Source of the DNA: Skeletonema tropicum
Lineage: Eukaryota; Bacillariophyta; Thalassiosirophyceae; Thalassiosirales; Thalassiosiraceae
DNA length: 64,000 nucleotides
Reading direction: 5' to 3'
Assembly (NCBI GenBank): GCA_037178625.1
Contig: CM074142.1
Span: forward strand, 992,001 to 1,056,000
The translations under genes and the position numbers were made by a program. The number at the start of each line of letters is the position of its first letter. Position 1 is the stretch's first letter. Shown here in pieces: positions 18,841-29,198 of this stretch. The notes below the pieces were generated by a model. It searched no databases. It was given only the letters and a program-made list of their open reading frames with translations, and was not told where the DNA came from.

Positions 18841-20019
18841 ATGAACGATGGTAATACACTTTTTGAATACCTTTTCACACGGCTCATCAGTAAAAGTGAC
18901 ACTTATCGCGGCAGGTGGATTTGCGACCAGTCGTTGGTAGAGATATTGCACAGACACTATACGAATGTAGATAAAGACAATACCTTACGGAACAAACTCG
19001 TGCAGCGTCTGAACAAGGCAGCCGGACCTTTCAACAGCAGCAATGTACACAAGATATACCACAAAAATTTCACAACATCATGTCCATTCAATTCGTCATT
19101 ACGCCGGATGGTGCACTATTACTACTTTGGAAAGGGAGAGAAAGTGCCCAACGAACCAATACGCGCAGCAGAGTTATTGTGCACAGAAATAGAACATATA
19201 CAGAGTTACAGTGCAACTAATAATCGGCAGCGATCTTGCAACAAGCCGGAGCAAGTATCATTTCCCGACGATGGATGCGCTGGTAAGAAGAAGAACAAAA
19301 ATAATGAGAACAAACGTAAAGAAGCAACAAAATCATCAGCGGCTGCACCAATTACTCCTACTCCACAAAAAAGAACAAGGCGCTCGCAACGACTAGTTGA
19401 GCAGCAGCAGAGCCCTCTCGTGCCATTCGTCACCAACGTGGGTAGATTAGAGGATGAGAATAATCAAGTTGACGACGAAGATGAAGACGAAGACGACGAC
19501 AATAACAACAGCAGTGGCGATATAGACGGCGATAACAGCAGCAACAACCAGACTCCGAATATTATATGGCAGTCACCTGAAGCAGCAGCTCTCTTCGGAT
19601 TTGAAGAAGGTGCCGATGCGTACAACGGACTAGTGCAATTGGTTGAATCACTTACACTGGTGGGGCAATCAGCAAATGGATACGAAGAAGCAGGCGTCAT
19701 TGACTTGCACGAAGATAGTAAATTGACAAAGCATGCCTTATTTGACTTACGCAATAAATGTTTATACCTCAGGGTTGCGTATTCAATAGCACTTGCCGAG
19801 TATCGAGTTGGGTTTCCATTCCAAGCTTGTTGCGACAAAGCGGCAAGGCTGCTCAATGATTTAACACTGTTCAATGCAGCAACTGGTAGGACAATCATGA
19901 ATTGGAACCGTATCTTCCGCGTTAATCATCAATTTCCAAACCCCAACCCCTACGTCGCCAATGGTATCAAACGATATAGCAACCTTCAGAAAGGGCAGCT
20001 ACCAAGTGATGAAGTATGA
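18841..20019 (+). pseudogene. N-terminal part of a broken transposase gene
   Basis: 392 codons from the ATG. The first ~110 residues are helical and basic and may bind DNA. Then comes a Lys-rich, Asp/Asn-rich linker (KKKNKNNENKRKE, a run of D/E), then an ordered segment (about 240-385) ending NWNRIFRVNHQFPNPNPYVANG. The frame then ends while an overlapping frame takes over at 19961. In diatom relatives as I recall them, the catalytic domain would follow this segment. Loss of that part points to an internal deletion. An upstream frame at 18612-18812 (starting MLGTNDVVSLIKTHWADF) may be another piece of the same gene. Confidence 0.6.
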
Positions 20020-20629
20020 TGATGAGGGTAACTTGGTTCCTGAGCTTTCCCTCCGGCATTTGCTTGCAAACTGCACAGATTTTTTGTCTGAACAAAGCCA
20101 ACTCGAATATGTTTGTGAATCTTTGGGAGTAAGAGCCTTGATTACAACAAAGTATCATGCTGAATACGCTGGTGAGGGTGTCGAATACTCTTGGGGGTTC
20201 TCCAAAGCTCTCTACCGAAGACATCCATTAGCTCAAAAGAAAACGACTGCTGATTTCCTTGCATTGGTCGACAAGTGTATTTCAAGAGAGGTTCTCACTG
20301 TGGATCTCATTCGTAAGTTCAGTGCCAGGGCAAGAGGTTACATGGAGACATATAAGATGTTGGAGATTGAGGCAAAGAATACCAAGGAGACAGAAAGTAA
20401 TTCAAGTGAGGATGCACCCATTCCGCACAAGAGAATTGAAACGCTGAAGAAGGTTTTGAAATGTCATCGTGCTGCTATTGACTTTGACAAATCTTTCATT
20501 ATGAAAACTGTCTACGCAAAAGACTTTGATTTCAAGAATGATTTGCTCAAGAAGGAAGAGAAGCTCAACTTTAGTCTCAGAGTAAAACGAGAGAATACGA
20601 AGGTGGAAGCGACGGCAAAGAAGAAATAA
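19961..20629 (+). pseudogene. C-terminal part of the DDE transposase
   Basis: 222 codons, overlapping the previous frame by 59 bp. It contains TKYHAEYAGEGVEYSWGFSK, corresponding to the region around the third catalytic acidic residue of DDE_3 transposases (pattern HxELNxIExxWG), then a helical tail and a basic end (VKRENTKVEATAKKK). The regions with the first two catalytic Asp residues are not present between the two frames. The product cannot be an active transposase; the element would need a helper. Confidence 0.6.
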
Positions 20630-21295
20630 ACATAGGACAATGTTCATTTATGTCTCTTGGTGGAATATGGCATACGAGGCATTATTTACCATGGTCCGGT
20701 TGTTGTTCGCAATTGAGAAAGACGGAGGTAGAGTAGCTCCCCAGTTAAGGGGCTTTCAGTACGTTTGTACGTAGGAATAAAAATTCTGCGATTATCCGCC
20801 AAGATTTGCTAACAGCTGTAACTCTGTGACAAGAAGCGCAAGAAGATACCTCTCTTACTTAAGTACATCATGGGAGAATGTAAGTATATTATGATTCATC
20901 TTCATCATTCATAATGGCTACAGCTGCAGACTACAATGATGAGGATTGCGTTGTGAGGAGGAATGATAACACATATAGTTAGTAGGGGGCTTTGATTGCA
21001 ATGATGTGTGATGATGGACAGTGCTGTTGAGTGTTAGTGTTAGTGTTAGTGTTCTACATAATCATAATCATAATCCATCTTTATCGATACCAACAACACA
21101 ACAACCACGCATCTTTCGTATTTTGCGTGCGGAAGTCTTCAGTTAGATACTGGACAAATATTACAGCTAAGGGAGACTCTCTAGATAACTCTAACATTCT
21201 GCCTTTCTTCCTCCTGCTGCTGCTCCTCTCTCCTATTTCCCTGTTTCATTTTTGGTTGCATAGGCATCACAAACACCTCAGCGCATTAGAAACAA

Positions 21296-21664
21296 TTACT
21301 CTTCCTGTTCCTTCAGTAATGACGAATCCAAAATTGCGAAGACGGGGCACAGTATGTTTGTGCAGCCTTGCTGATCAAGCCACTTTGGAGAAATCTCAAA
21401 CTTGATTTGGTTAATGTTCGCAGCAATCTCAGGTGACATACCGTCCAAAATCTGGCACTGAAAGCCCTGTGCATCTAGCTTCATCAAGGGAATCAAAACA
21501 TTGTCTGACAATACCGAATCGATCCGTTCGATGAAGATATCAACTGGGCCATTCATTTGCTGACTTCCAAAATCCGTAACCTTAATTTGTTTCCCAACAA
21601 CTGAAAGTCCATCCAACTCCAACACAGGATAACAAACTTCTTCGATACGCGATGTGTATTGTAC
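21296..21664 (-). pseudogene. FkbM-type methyltransferase fragment (copy B)
   Basis: Duplicate of the fragment at 7377-7745, with the same bounding stop and the same missing N-terminal half. Decay or truncation therefore preceded the duplication. Confidence 0.5.
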
Positions 21665-22628
21665 TTAGATAGATGTTAAATAAATAACTTTGGGACCATA
21701 CCAGCCTGGGTCCCTCCAGGTTTCTCCTTTCTCTACTGTAGTCTCTAGAGATTGTCGAATAGCAACTATGTAAAATCAACTATCTACTTATCCTTTTGTG
21801 GAAAGTTATTCTCTTTGCTTGAGCTGAGAAGAGTTCGCATGCACCCCAAAAAGAGTGCCCCAAGACGATTGTAAGAGGTCGTTTTTTAGTACCAGACGTG
21901 CTTTTGAAATTTCTTTTACATATGCTGCCAAATAAGTACTTACACACACGACTCCCTACTTACTCACCACGTACTCAGCCACGTCGGCGAAGCCATATGT
22001 ACGCACCTTGCTTGCGGTACTTAATCTGTGCCTAGCCAAGGCGCTTCGCATCATCCAACAAGAACTTTTACTTTTATCGATCGGTTCTGTCGAGGCTTAA
22101 GCTGCCTACCTGGCGCCTGCCTTCTTCGACGAGTATGTTGCTGACTTGTGAGAAGAGCTAGAGGAGGTAGTGGGCCTGGTGGTGTTAAGCTGGAGTTAGG
22201 TTTAGGTCGTCTTCTTCTGTTGTTGCTTGCTATGCTCCTTGTCTTTGCTCTGCCTTGTGTAGGATTGACACAGCCTTGCAACCTTTCGATCAAGCGCAAA
22301 GTCAAGCTTGTACCTCTTCCTCTTGTCATTGAGTTCTTGCCGAGTAGGTGTAAGGAAGATGATACAACAGAACTTCTACAGCATTCTTGAAGTCCTTGCT
22401 CAAGACTAAGTTGATAGATTCTTATGTCATCTATCATATTATTTAGAGTACTTAGGAGTAAGGACGTTAATAGTCAGGCTATCTTGACTAAATCAGCATC
22501 CTGTGAAGATTTTGATGAAATGAGGTTGATCCAGCAACATGGTTTGACTGAACAAGTTATTCAAAATTCTTAACAAAAATCTTAACTTAAATGGTAGTTA
22601 GCATCAAAATCGTGTGTCTGTGGACGAA

Positions 22629-23270
22629 TTATCTGGATTCCTTACTCTGAATGCGTTGGAAGTCACCAAACATCTTGGCCTGGGCAACTGACCACTCCGA
22701 ATATCGTGTTGCGGCTTCAGCGATACGATCAGCCTTGTCGTTGTAGCCGTCACCTACTTCGATCTTTGACTGCTCTAGTAGCACGGCGTACTTGACTAGT
22801 TTCTTCGTCCTCGCTCGCTTCTTCGAAAACTCTGGTGAGATGAGCTGCTGCTCTAGGCCGACTATGCACAGGCTGTCAATTTCATTGTGCTGTGGCTGTG
22901 GGTCAGGAGCCGATTGTCCTGGGGCGCCATTAACATTAAATCCTCCCTTCATTCGCTGGAAAATGGCGAGGTCCTTCCGAGCTTCCTTCTTGAAGATCTC
23001 TTCGTCTACCCCTGTGTACCATTCCTGTGGCTCGTCTTCGGGGACGTTGTAGCGGTAGAGCAGCGACCTGGGTTGGAATGAGACCGATCGGCGTTGTTTC
23101 TTCTTGAGAGAAGACATGAAACAGCCCTGGCGTTTGTCAACAAGCTCGCTGTCGATGTCCATGACACAGTTCCATGATGACCGTGGTGGCTCGGACTGTG
23201 CCAGCGAGGGCATTGGCTGCTCGTATTCATATGCGGGTGGTGCCTGTTGCTGCTGCTGTTTTTGTGCCAT
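22629..23270 (-). CDS. Unknown Gln/charge-rich protein, 213 residues (copy B)
   Basis: Duplicate of 8708-9349. One base differs in the coding region (A at ~9090, T at ~23012, in the Tyr-Thr-Gly-Val segment), apparently silent in this frame. A 7-base difference lies in the upstream flank. An intact frame in both copies supports a real gene. Confidence 0.72.
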   Translation of the reverse strand: MAQKQQQQQAPPAYEYEQPMPSLAQSEPPRSSWNCVMDIDSELVDKRQGCFMSSLKKKQRRSVSFQPRSLLYRYNVPEDEPQEWYTGVDEEIFKKEARKDLAIFQRMKGGFNVNGAPGQSAPDPQPQHNEIDSLCIVGLEQQLISPEFSKKRARTKKLVKYAVLLEQSKIEVGDGYNDKADRIAEAATRYSEWSVAQAKMFGDFQRIQSKESR

Positions 23271-23836
23271 GATATTCTCTAGAGAGGAACGCAATTTTGT
23301 GTTGCTGAGTGTGTTGCGAGGCAGGTGGCAGGTTGATTTTACTGATGTAGAAGTGATGCAGCAGAATTAATTGTGTAAAAGAAGCAACCTATCGCAACTA
23401 TCACTTGCTTCACTAAGTATTTCTTTCCTACCATGTGTACCTGTAAGTGTTCGCGTGCACTTGTGCAGAATCTCCGTCTCGTCAGCTGACGGGGGCGGAA
23501 GGAACGAGGAGGAGACGTGTAAGATGATTTGTTCTGCAGACAGATGTTGTTGCGATCGTGTATCAGACCGAGCTAGGTTCTTTTCCTAGTTTATACAGAA
23601 TCAATGTAATTACTTATGGGTATTAAGTAAGGTCGAACACAAGTAAAAAAACGCTAATAAAAGTTGGCCGTTTGTTAGGCAAAATGGGCTGGTAGATCTA
23701 AGCACCTGCCTGTTCAAAAAATTAGTCAAGTCAGAACGGTTCACGAAGTGCAGGTTGAAAACCGCTTGCATAAGTACTCTTTAAGTACTCTTTCTCGCGC
23801 TGAAGAATAAATACATCGTACTTTTATGTAGCGGCC

Positions 23837-24253
23837 CGATTTCAAAGATTCCATGAGCACTACTTATTTATTCTCAGCAGGGTGTTGGTGAAAGTATTCT
23901 TAACATTATGCTTTGATTCCGATAACAACAGCCGATAGAAAGGATATTGTCTCACGGGTGTCGGCATCTACGTGAAAATTGCGAGTAAAAAACGCTACCC
24001 ACAGCTCCTTTTGGTGCATATGCGTGAAGATACTCGGAATTACATGATATTTGTACTTCGCCTGCCTTTTGACCGCAGTTATGGTCTATTGCATCATGGA
24101 ACACCATGGTATCAAAGTTTTGTACTTTTCATTCTTAACAAAATTCAGAATTGGCCAATTTTGGTGAGGTAGGAAACTGATTAGGCTGAGGCCAATGAAT
24201 ATTGAATTCTATTGACTATTTTCTGATAGAAGAAGACATGCCCGAACTGCCTA
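23837..24253. other. Gene-free right flank of copy B
   Basis: Unique sequence beginning right after GCGGCC of copy B. A 66-codon frame at 23972 has no supporting features. Nothing else is seen. Confidence 0.5.
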
Positions 24254-24766
24254 CTGTACGTTTGCTCTCAAATCCTACATAAAATTTTGACAGGCACTTT
24301 TTGTAGCTTCCAGAAGGAATTTTTCGAAAATTCTTTTCGTCACGCCACACGTCGGAATGAGTAGAGTGGCGTGACGAAGCCCAAAATTAATATTTTTGCA
24401 CTCCTATACTTCAAAAGTGCCTGTCAGAGCATAACTTGAGTTGGGGTTAGGGTTAGGGTTAAGTCCAATTTAGTTTTGTCCGTGTGACAGTAACTGGCAC
24501 TGACATACATAATCCTACGTACAATTTGGAAACCAAAAGTTTTTGGCCTGACTCACCTCCGATATGTAATGGCATCTAAAACGACACAACCATGGTGAAA
24601 ATGGGCTCTCTACGACTAGCCATAACTCAGTAACTACTCGAGGATGTTGACCCTATTTCAAAGCGTCAATGTTATTTATTTTGTCTGCAGAAGCTCATTG
24701 ATACCTTAGTTGTCCACTAACTCCTTCAATTGAAGTCAAAGGTAGGATTTGAGGGCAAACGTACAG
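24254..24766. mobile_element. MITE with 23 bp inverted ends and TA flanks
   Basis: The left end CTGTACGTTTGCTCTCAAAT pairs with the right end (24747-24766) with one mismatch, and the match continues through CCTAC. TA lies on both sides (24252-24253; 24767-24768). Inside are nested palindromes: GACAGGCACTTTT near 24289 with AAAAGTGCCTGTC near 24413, and CGTCACGCCAC near 24339 with GTGGCGTGACG near 24368. It has no coding capacity. Confidence 0.75.
24444..24461 (+). repeat. Interstitial telomere-type repeat (GGGTTA)x3
   Basis: Three perfect units inside the MITE. The TTAGGG type is the telomere repeat reported for diatoms. Three units are too few for a telomere. Confidence 0.7.
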
Positions 24767-25211
24767 TATGTATAGCCAGCGGCCGTTCAAAATTCATCAG
24801 ATAGCATGCTAAACGCGCTGATTTTGAACCCTTTGGTACTACTTACTTCGCTTCGACCATTTATGATTGTTCTTGTCCTTCCACCTCTCTCTAATGAGAT
24901 ACAATATGTCTTCTACCTGGAGACTATCAAGAAGATTAGAGAGTAAAATTAAGAGACAAAGCCGCTTTCCTCCTAATATTTTGTTCTCTTGATAACTAAG
25001 CTTGCCATCAATTTGTAGTTGAGGTTACAGTAAGATTAATTTTCTTGCGCCCAGCCGATATGATACCTTGAAAGAGAGAAAGACAAGCTTGCGTAACCTT
25101 GAATTAGGTCTAAGTTGCATGCTGTATCTATCATGCATTCGAGATTCACTCTAGCTCTTCCGTGCCTCTCTCTCACTCCCTCTCTCTCTCTCTCTAACTT
25201 TGAATGATACA
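24767..25211. other. Gene-free stretch with CT microsatellite
   Basis: No gene is seen. A pyrimidine CT-rich run lies at about 25162-25196, just 3' of the plastid-protein gene. Confidence 0.55.
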
Positions 25212-25950
25212 TTATTCTTTCAGCACCAAAATTGGCTTCTGTGTCAAATCAGCAATCTTCCCTCCTTTACTTGTAGGATATTCAATTCTAATTTTACCCG
25301 CCTTGTTCAACTGCTCCACCTCCTTGGCTGAAAATAATGCATAGCTTCCATCCAGTTTTTTCACCATTTTCTTGTCAGACACTGCAAAAACGTCGGGATA
25401 GTTTTTCATGTAGTAGGCATTGAGTGTTTCCTGTCGTCGTGTCGTGTTGTTGTGTCATTTGCATTGTATTGTCGTCGAAAAAATAATGTTTGTGAGATGT
25501 ATAAGTATAGATGAAGACATGCACAAGGTAGAGATGTCACTTCATGAACAAAATTCTCTTTCTTACCCGTTGATTAACCTCTTTGTTCTGCGCACTCTTC
25601 TTTTGCAAATTTTGAATAAATTCATTCCCCTCTGCAAGGTCAGCACACGCCTCTCCTTCGCCGTAAACACATCCAGCGCTGCGGAGAACTGCGGCATTGG
25701 CGCTGGTGGCATATGATGATAGGAATGCAAGATTAGTTACTGCCAGACCCAACATGTTTCTTCGGTTGTGTAGTGGATTATTATTGTTTGTGTTTGAGAT
25801 GTTGGTATCAATGTTATTCGTTGGTGAGGCCGCAAGCGCTTGTTGTGTATGAAATGATCGTTGTTGCGGCTGAGTCATTGGCAACTGAAGTTGGAAAGCT
25901 GATGCAGAGGACACTAGCAGAATCAGGCCGAGAGCGACAAGTTGCTGCAT
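25212..25950 (-). CDS. Plastid-targeted, probably thylakoid-lumen protein of unknown function (two exons)
   Basis: Exon 1 is 25567-25950 and exon 2 is 25212-25430; the intron (136 bp) has a GTAAGA donor and a CAG acceptor and joins in phase 0 (NQR / ETLNAYY). The precursor has 200 residues. It starts with a signal peptide MQQLVALGLILLVSSASA followed at once by FQL: the ASA|F junction that directs diatom proteins into the complex plastid. A second, Tat-like signal follows (NRRNMLGLAVTNLAFLSSYATSANA), suggesting delivery to the thylakoid lumen. The mature part has CVYGEGEACADL, an NE..QNLQKKSAQNKE segment, and a charged C-terminus ending KPILVLKE. I do not recognise the mature family; the targeting call is strong. 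Confidence 0.85.
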
Positions 25951-26402
25951 CGTTATATTGCTTGAAAGTGAAGTGGAAGAAGGTTTAGTAAACTAAAGAG
26001 GAGGAGGCGGAGCGTTAGTTGTTATGGAGAACTTTTGCATGGTGGTTTCATGATATCATAGAATAGAAGATGAAGATGAAAGATGAAGATGGAAGATGAA
26101 GAAGTAGTGGTGACGTCACGAAGCAACGAAGCAAGCGAAGTGGCGGGAACCAACATCTGCAAAGATGTGCAAACCCCCTGCTACATACCTGCAAACATCA
26201 AAAAATGCACATCATCTCAGCCACTGGCAGCCACGAATCATCCAGCAGGATACACCGAAGATTAGATGACGACGACGGTGACTGCTTTTGCATAATCGGT
26301 CTATTTGCTTGCCAATTTTTCGCTACTTGTACTGGATGAGCAGCAGCTGAATCTAGCTGAATCTAGCTGAATCGATATCGGACTTGCTACATACAGTGCG
26401 CC
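25951..26402. promoter_or_regulatory. Divergent spacer between the plastid-protein and pseudouridine-synthase genes
   Basis: 452 bp separating two start codons on opposite strands. It contains GA-rich repeats (GATGAAGATGAAAGATGAAG near 26066) and a triple AGCTGAATCT repeat near 26345. It presumably holds both promoters; no motif was assigned. Confidence 0.45.
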
Positions 26403-27743
26403 ATGGATGTGACAACCCCATCACCGTCAAAACGACAAGTGATTACATTTGTCATGACCACTCAATACAATGGGTTTGCATACGCAGGATTTCAGAGGCA
26501 AAGTCGCACACCCACCACAACATCGTCCAACGAAGAAGAAACTTCAACAACTATGGGAAAGAAACGCAAACGAAATCAGACCAATCAAGAAGTGATTGCA
26601 GCAAAAAAGAACAACAAATCGGGTAGGAAATCTACTGCAGTCGTTACAGTTCAAGATAAGATTGAGAATGCTCTACACAAATGGACTGGTCTATCCCTTT
26701 CGTCGTTGAGAGTACGAGGCGCTGGAAGGACGGATAAGGGCGTTCACGCAACACATCAGGTGGTAGCGTTTGATGTACCACTCTCATTGATCATTGGTGA
26801 TGGCGGTGAAGCTGATAATAATGGAGAAGACATAGATGATGACGGTGAAGCGGATGATAATGGAGAAGATATAGATGATGACATGAAAATATCAGCACAT
26901 GCTCTTCCTTTACTACAAGAGTCTTACCAAACATTGGTCAAGTATGATGCAACAGTGACAGGAACAGAAGCAAGACCGTTCATAGATCAATGGGAGATTA
27001 GACGAGCAATCTCTACAAGACTTCCAACAGATATAGTGATACGATCGATACGTATATGGAATGGAACTGTACCCTTTGAAGCAAGACAAAACGTTGCTTG
27101 CAAAACTTACATCTACAGACTTCGATTCCGATCCATAGCATATCAAACTAATGCAAATTCAACGGAAGCCCAAACTACTCTGCACCCAATTTGTGACGCA
27201 GGGCCACATCTACTTCGTCGACTTAATGACTACAACACCGTTTGGCTCTCTCCGTGGCCACTGGATGAAGAGAGACTTCGCGAAGCCTGTGAACCGTTCG
27301 TGGGTAGACACGACTTTTGCAACTTTGTTCACAAGGCTGAGAGGAAAGTTGGCAACAACTCTCGGCCTTCATTGGTTCGTCGTCGTGAAAGATATCAACA
27401 ATCTACTTCGAATCATGAGAATGAAGAAGATAAATATGTGATGGATTTGTTTGAATTCAATTTAAATCTGCAATCTGAGGAGGGGGCAGATAAAACATTG
27501 CCCCCCATCATCGACGCAACATTTTCATTGAAGGCAAAAGGCTTCCATCGTTCACAGGTTCGGAACTTGGTGGGATTTGTAGTAGATGTTGCGAGAGGAG
27601 AACGAATCTTGGATGATGCAAAAGTATTGCTGGGTGAAAGCGATAATACGGGCGGTGAGACATCATTGCCAACTGTAAACTCTGCTCCAGCATCTGGTCT
27701 TTGTCTAGCCAGTGTGGAGTATGAACATGATAACTTTTTGTGA
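26403..27743 (+). CDS. tRNA pseudouridine synthase, TruA/PUS3-like
   Basis: 446 residues, one exon. TruA-family enzymes convert uridine to pseudouridine in the tRNA anticodon arm. The N-terminal strand is VITFVMTTQYNGFAYAGFQRQ. The catalytic motif RVRGAGRTDKGVHATHQVVAF has its nucleophilic Asp at residue 111. Later come RLPTDIVIRSIRIWNGTVPFEARQ, the ACKTYIYRLRF strand, and an HDFCNFVHKAERK segment near the C-terminal half, then HRSQVRNLVGF, typical of the family. Insertions are lineage-specific: a Lys-rich loop (52-78) and a tandem acidic repeat GEADNNGEDIDDD / GEADDNGEDIDDD encoded by a 42 bp near-exact duplication. The compartment is not evident. The 3' end converges with the kinase gene. 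Confidence 0.9.
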   Translation: MDVTTPSPSKRQVITFVMTTQYNGFAYAGFQRQSRTPTTTSSNEEETSTTMGKKRKRNQTNQEVIAAKKNNKSGRKSTAVVTVQDKIENALHKWTGLSLSSLRVRGAGRTDKGVHATHQVVAFDVPLSLIIGDGGEADNNGEDIDDDGEADDNGEDIDDDMKISAHALPLLQESYQTLVKYDATVTGTEARPFIDQWEIRRAISTRLPTDIVIRSIRIWNGTVPFEARQNVACKTYIYRLRFRSIAYQTNANSTEAQTTLHPICDAGPHLLRRLNDYNTVWLSPWPLDEERLREACEPFVGRHDFCNFVHKAERKVGNNSRPSLVRRRERYQQSTSNHENEEDKYVMDLFEFNLNLQSEEGADKTLPPIIDATFSLKAKGFHRSQVRNLVGFVVDVARGERILDDAKVLLGESDNTGGETSLPTVNSAPASGLCLASVEYEHDNFL

Positions 27744-27860
27744 GACCTTTCTCTAGTAGCTAGCAAGAGTTGCTTTAGAATTAAGGTTGAGAGTTAAATA
27801 AGAATAGCTGTAGCCAGCTTGAATGCAGATGCATAATAGTTACTACACTCATCTAAATCG

Positions 27861-29198
27861 TCACGATTGTAAAAATTGATGAGCCATAATCTGATCCAAA
27901 GTCAATCGATCTGCCGGATTCAATCTGAACATCTTGCGGAACAAATCCATAGCCTCAACGCTCACCCCCCATTGAGCCGGTTCGACAGAGTCGAACATGC
28001 GATCTTCTTTTATTGGGCCTGTCATTCGTTGCCCCGTCAGCATGAATAGCAATACCGTACCCGTAGCATAAATGTCAACTGCGTGTCCGTCGAACGGTGC
28101 GCAAGCCTTAATCTCTGGTGACATGTGCATTATTTTACCACATGCAATGCGCCTCGATATCAAATGACGCCTCGTCCCATCCTCTGAATATGGAATGCGT
28201 AAACACATTCCAAAATCAATCACAAGAGTCGATTGATCTAAAATAATGAAATTTTCCGGTGATAAATCGCGATGACACAAGCGTGCATTCTGTAATGTAC
28301 GGAGTCCAGTGAGCATTTGACGGAACCAAAACTTTGCAGTGGCTTCTGTTAAGGAACGGGTGCCTAGACAAGGATTCAGGTGAGTAGAGTTGGCTACCTG
28401 TGTGAGAATGTCACCACCGGCGCAGTAGGGCAAGACAATGAAGACTGCGGTTTGATTAGCCATGATTGTGTTGGCTGTCATTACGTGGGATGATTGCTCA
28501 TTGTTGCCACCTAACATATTGGATAAATACTGTAGCGCTGCGATTTCCTTCACGAAATCTTCTTGCATTTTCCCCCTACTTGCATAGATATGTTCCCATG
28601 ACATACTTTTAACTGCAACTTCTTGATTCGTTTCAACCCAGTATAGATCTGATTTTTGTAGCACTTTGGCCCGGTAAATATTCGTTTCCACGATTCCTCG
28701 TCTGTTTCTCAGGATGAGATCTCGTCGTGGATCTGGTATCCAGTAGGCTATACGATCATTGTTGGATCTGGAATCTTGTGGTTGCGTGGGATGTTGTCCA
28801 TTCTCGCTAGTCTCCCCTCCCCCTTCGTCGTCGGTATCATCAAATGATGAGTCATCAAATTCGCTGGATAAGTCGCTGTTATCGCTGCTTTCCATCATAT
28901 TATCCTCGTACTCGTCTTCGTGCTCAACTTGATCTTGTGGCTGATCAAGCTGCCTATAATTAAATAATTCGCTTAGCCAAGAGCTGACCGATCTCGTAGC
29001 CGGCCATGGGACATAAACCTCACGTAACCCGGGGAAATTTTTAATTTGGGCATTGATCGTGGTGCACATTTGAATAGGGAGTTCCTCAAAGGGGGGAGGA
29101 TCCATCGGTGGATTCATTTCGCTGCTATTTTGGTATTTTGTGTTGTTGTGCGTTAGATCTGCGTTTATAGTCAGGTTGTGCTGTGGCCAACGCGACAT
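27861..29198 (-). CDS. Serine/threonine protein kinase-like protein
   Basis: 445 residues, one exon. The N-terminal ~150 residues are disordered and acidic (SDNSDLSSEFDDSSFDDTDDEGGG). The kinase domain (about 165-445) has the VAVK Lys (197), a matching helix-C Glu (FVKEIAAL, about 218), hinge VLPYCAGGDI, catalytic HRDLSPEN (309-316), IDFG (about 327-330), and MSPEIK in place of APE. It ends with a DRLTLDQIMAHQFL C-lobe motif. The glycine-rich loop is not conserved (RNRRGIVETNIYRAKV), which is unusual, but the Lys, Asp and DFG residues are present, so activity is plausible. Substrate and pathway are not known. Confidence 0.88.
   Translation of the reverse strand: MSRWPQHNLTINADLTHNNTKYQNSSEMNPPMDPPPFEELPIQMCTTINAQIKNFPGLREVYVPWPATRSVSSWLSELFNYRQLDQPQDQVEHEDEYEDNMMESSDNSDLSSEFDDSSFDDTDDEGGGETSENGQHPTQPQDSRSNNDRIAYWIPDPRRDLILRNRRGIVETNIYRAKVLQKSDLYWVETNQEVAVKSMSWEHIYASRGKMQEDFVKEIAALQYLSNMLGGNNEQSSHVMTANTIMANQTAVFIVLPYCAGGDILTQVANSTHLNPCLGTRSLTEATAKFWFRQMLTGLRTLQNARLCHRDLSPENFIILDQSTLVIDFGMCLRIPYSEDGTRRHLISRRIACGKIMHMSPEIKACAPFDGHAVDIYATGTVLLFMLTGQRMTGPIKEDRMFDSVEPAQWGVSVEAMDLFRKMFRLNPADRLTLDQIMAHQFLQS

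Larger units (their letters stand above)
18560..20818 (+). mobile_element. TA-flanked DNA transposon, internally deleted (in copy B only)
   Basis: The 2,259 bp element is flanked by TA (18558-18559 and 20819-20820); copy A has a single TA at 6900-6901, so the target-site duplication is proved by the empty site. Ends are inverted: CAGCTGTT at the left, AACAGCTG at the right. Imperfect complementarity continues for ~50 bp, including CGGATA and ATTCCTACGTA on both arms. The encoded remnants resemble the first and last parts of a DDE transposase of the Tc1/mariner-like type. The family name is not certain. Confidence 0.88.
15513..23836. repeat. Copy B of the duplication, split by a DNA transposon
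   Basis: Same content and order as copy A, interrupted after a TA dinucleotide at 18558-18559 by the element 18560-20818. Left of it lies the Penelope-like element; right of it (from 23837) is unique sequence. Copy A therefore preserves the empty transposon site. Confidence 0.97.

Noticed and set aside
24444..24461. Chromosome end
   Set aside because: Only three telomere units, internal to a MITE, with genes on both sides.
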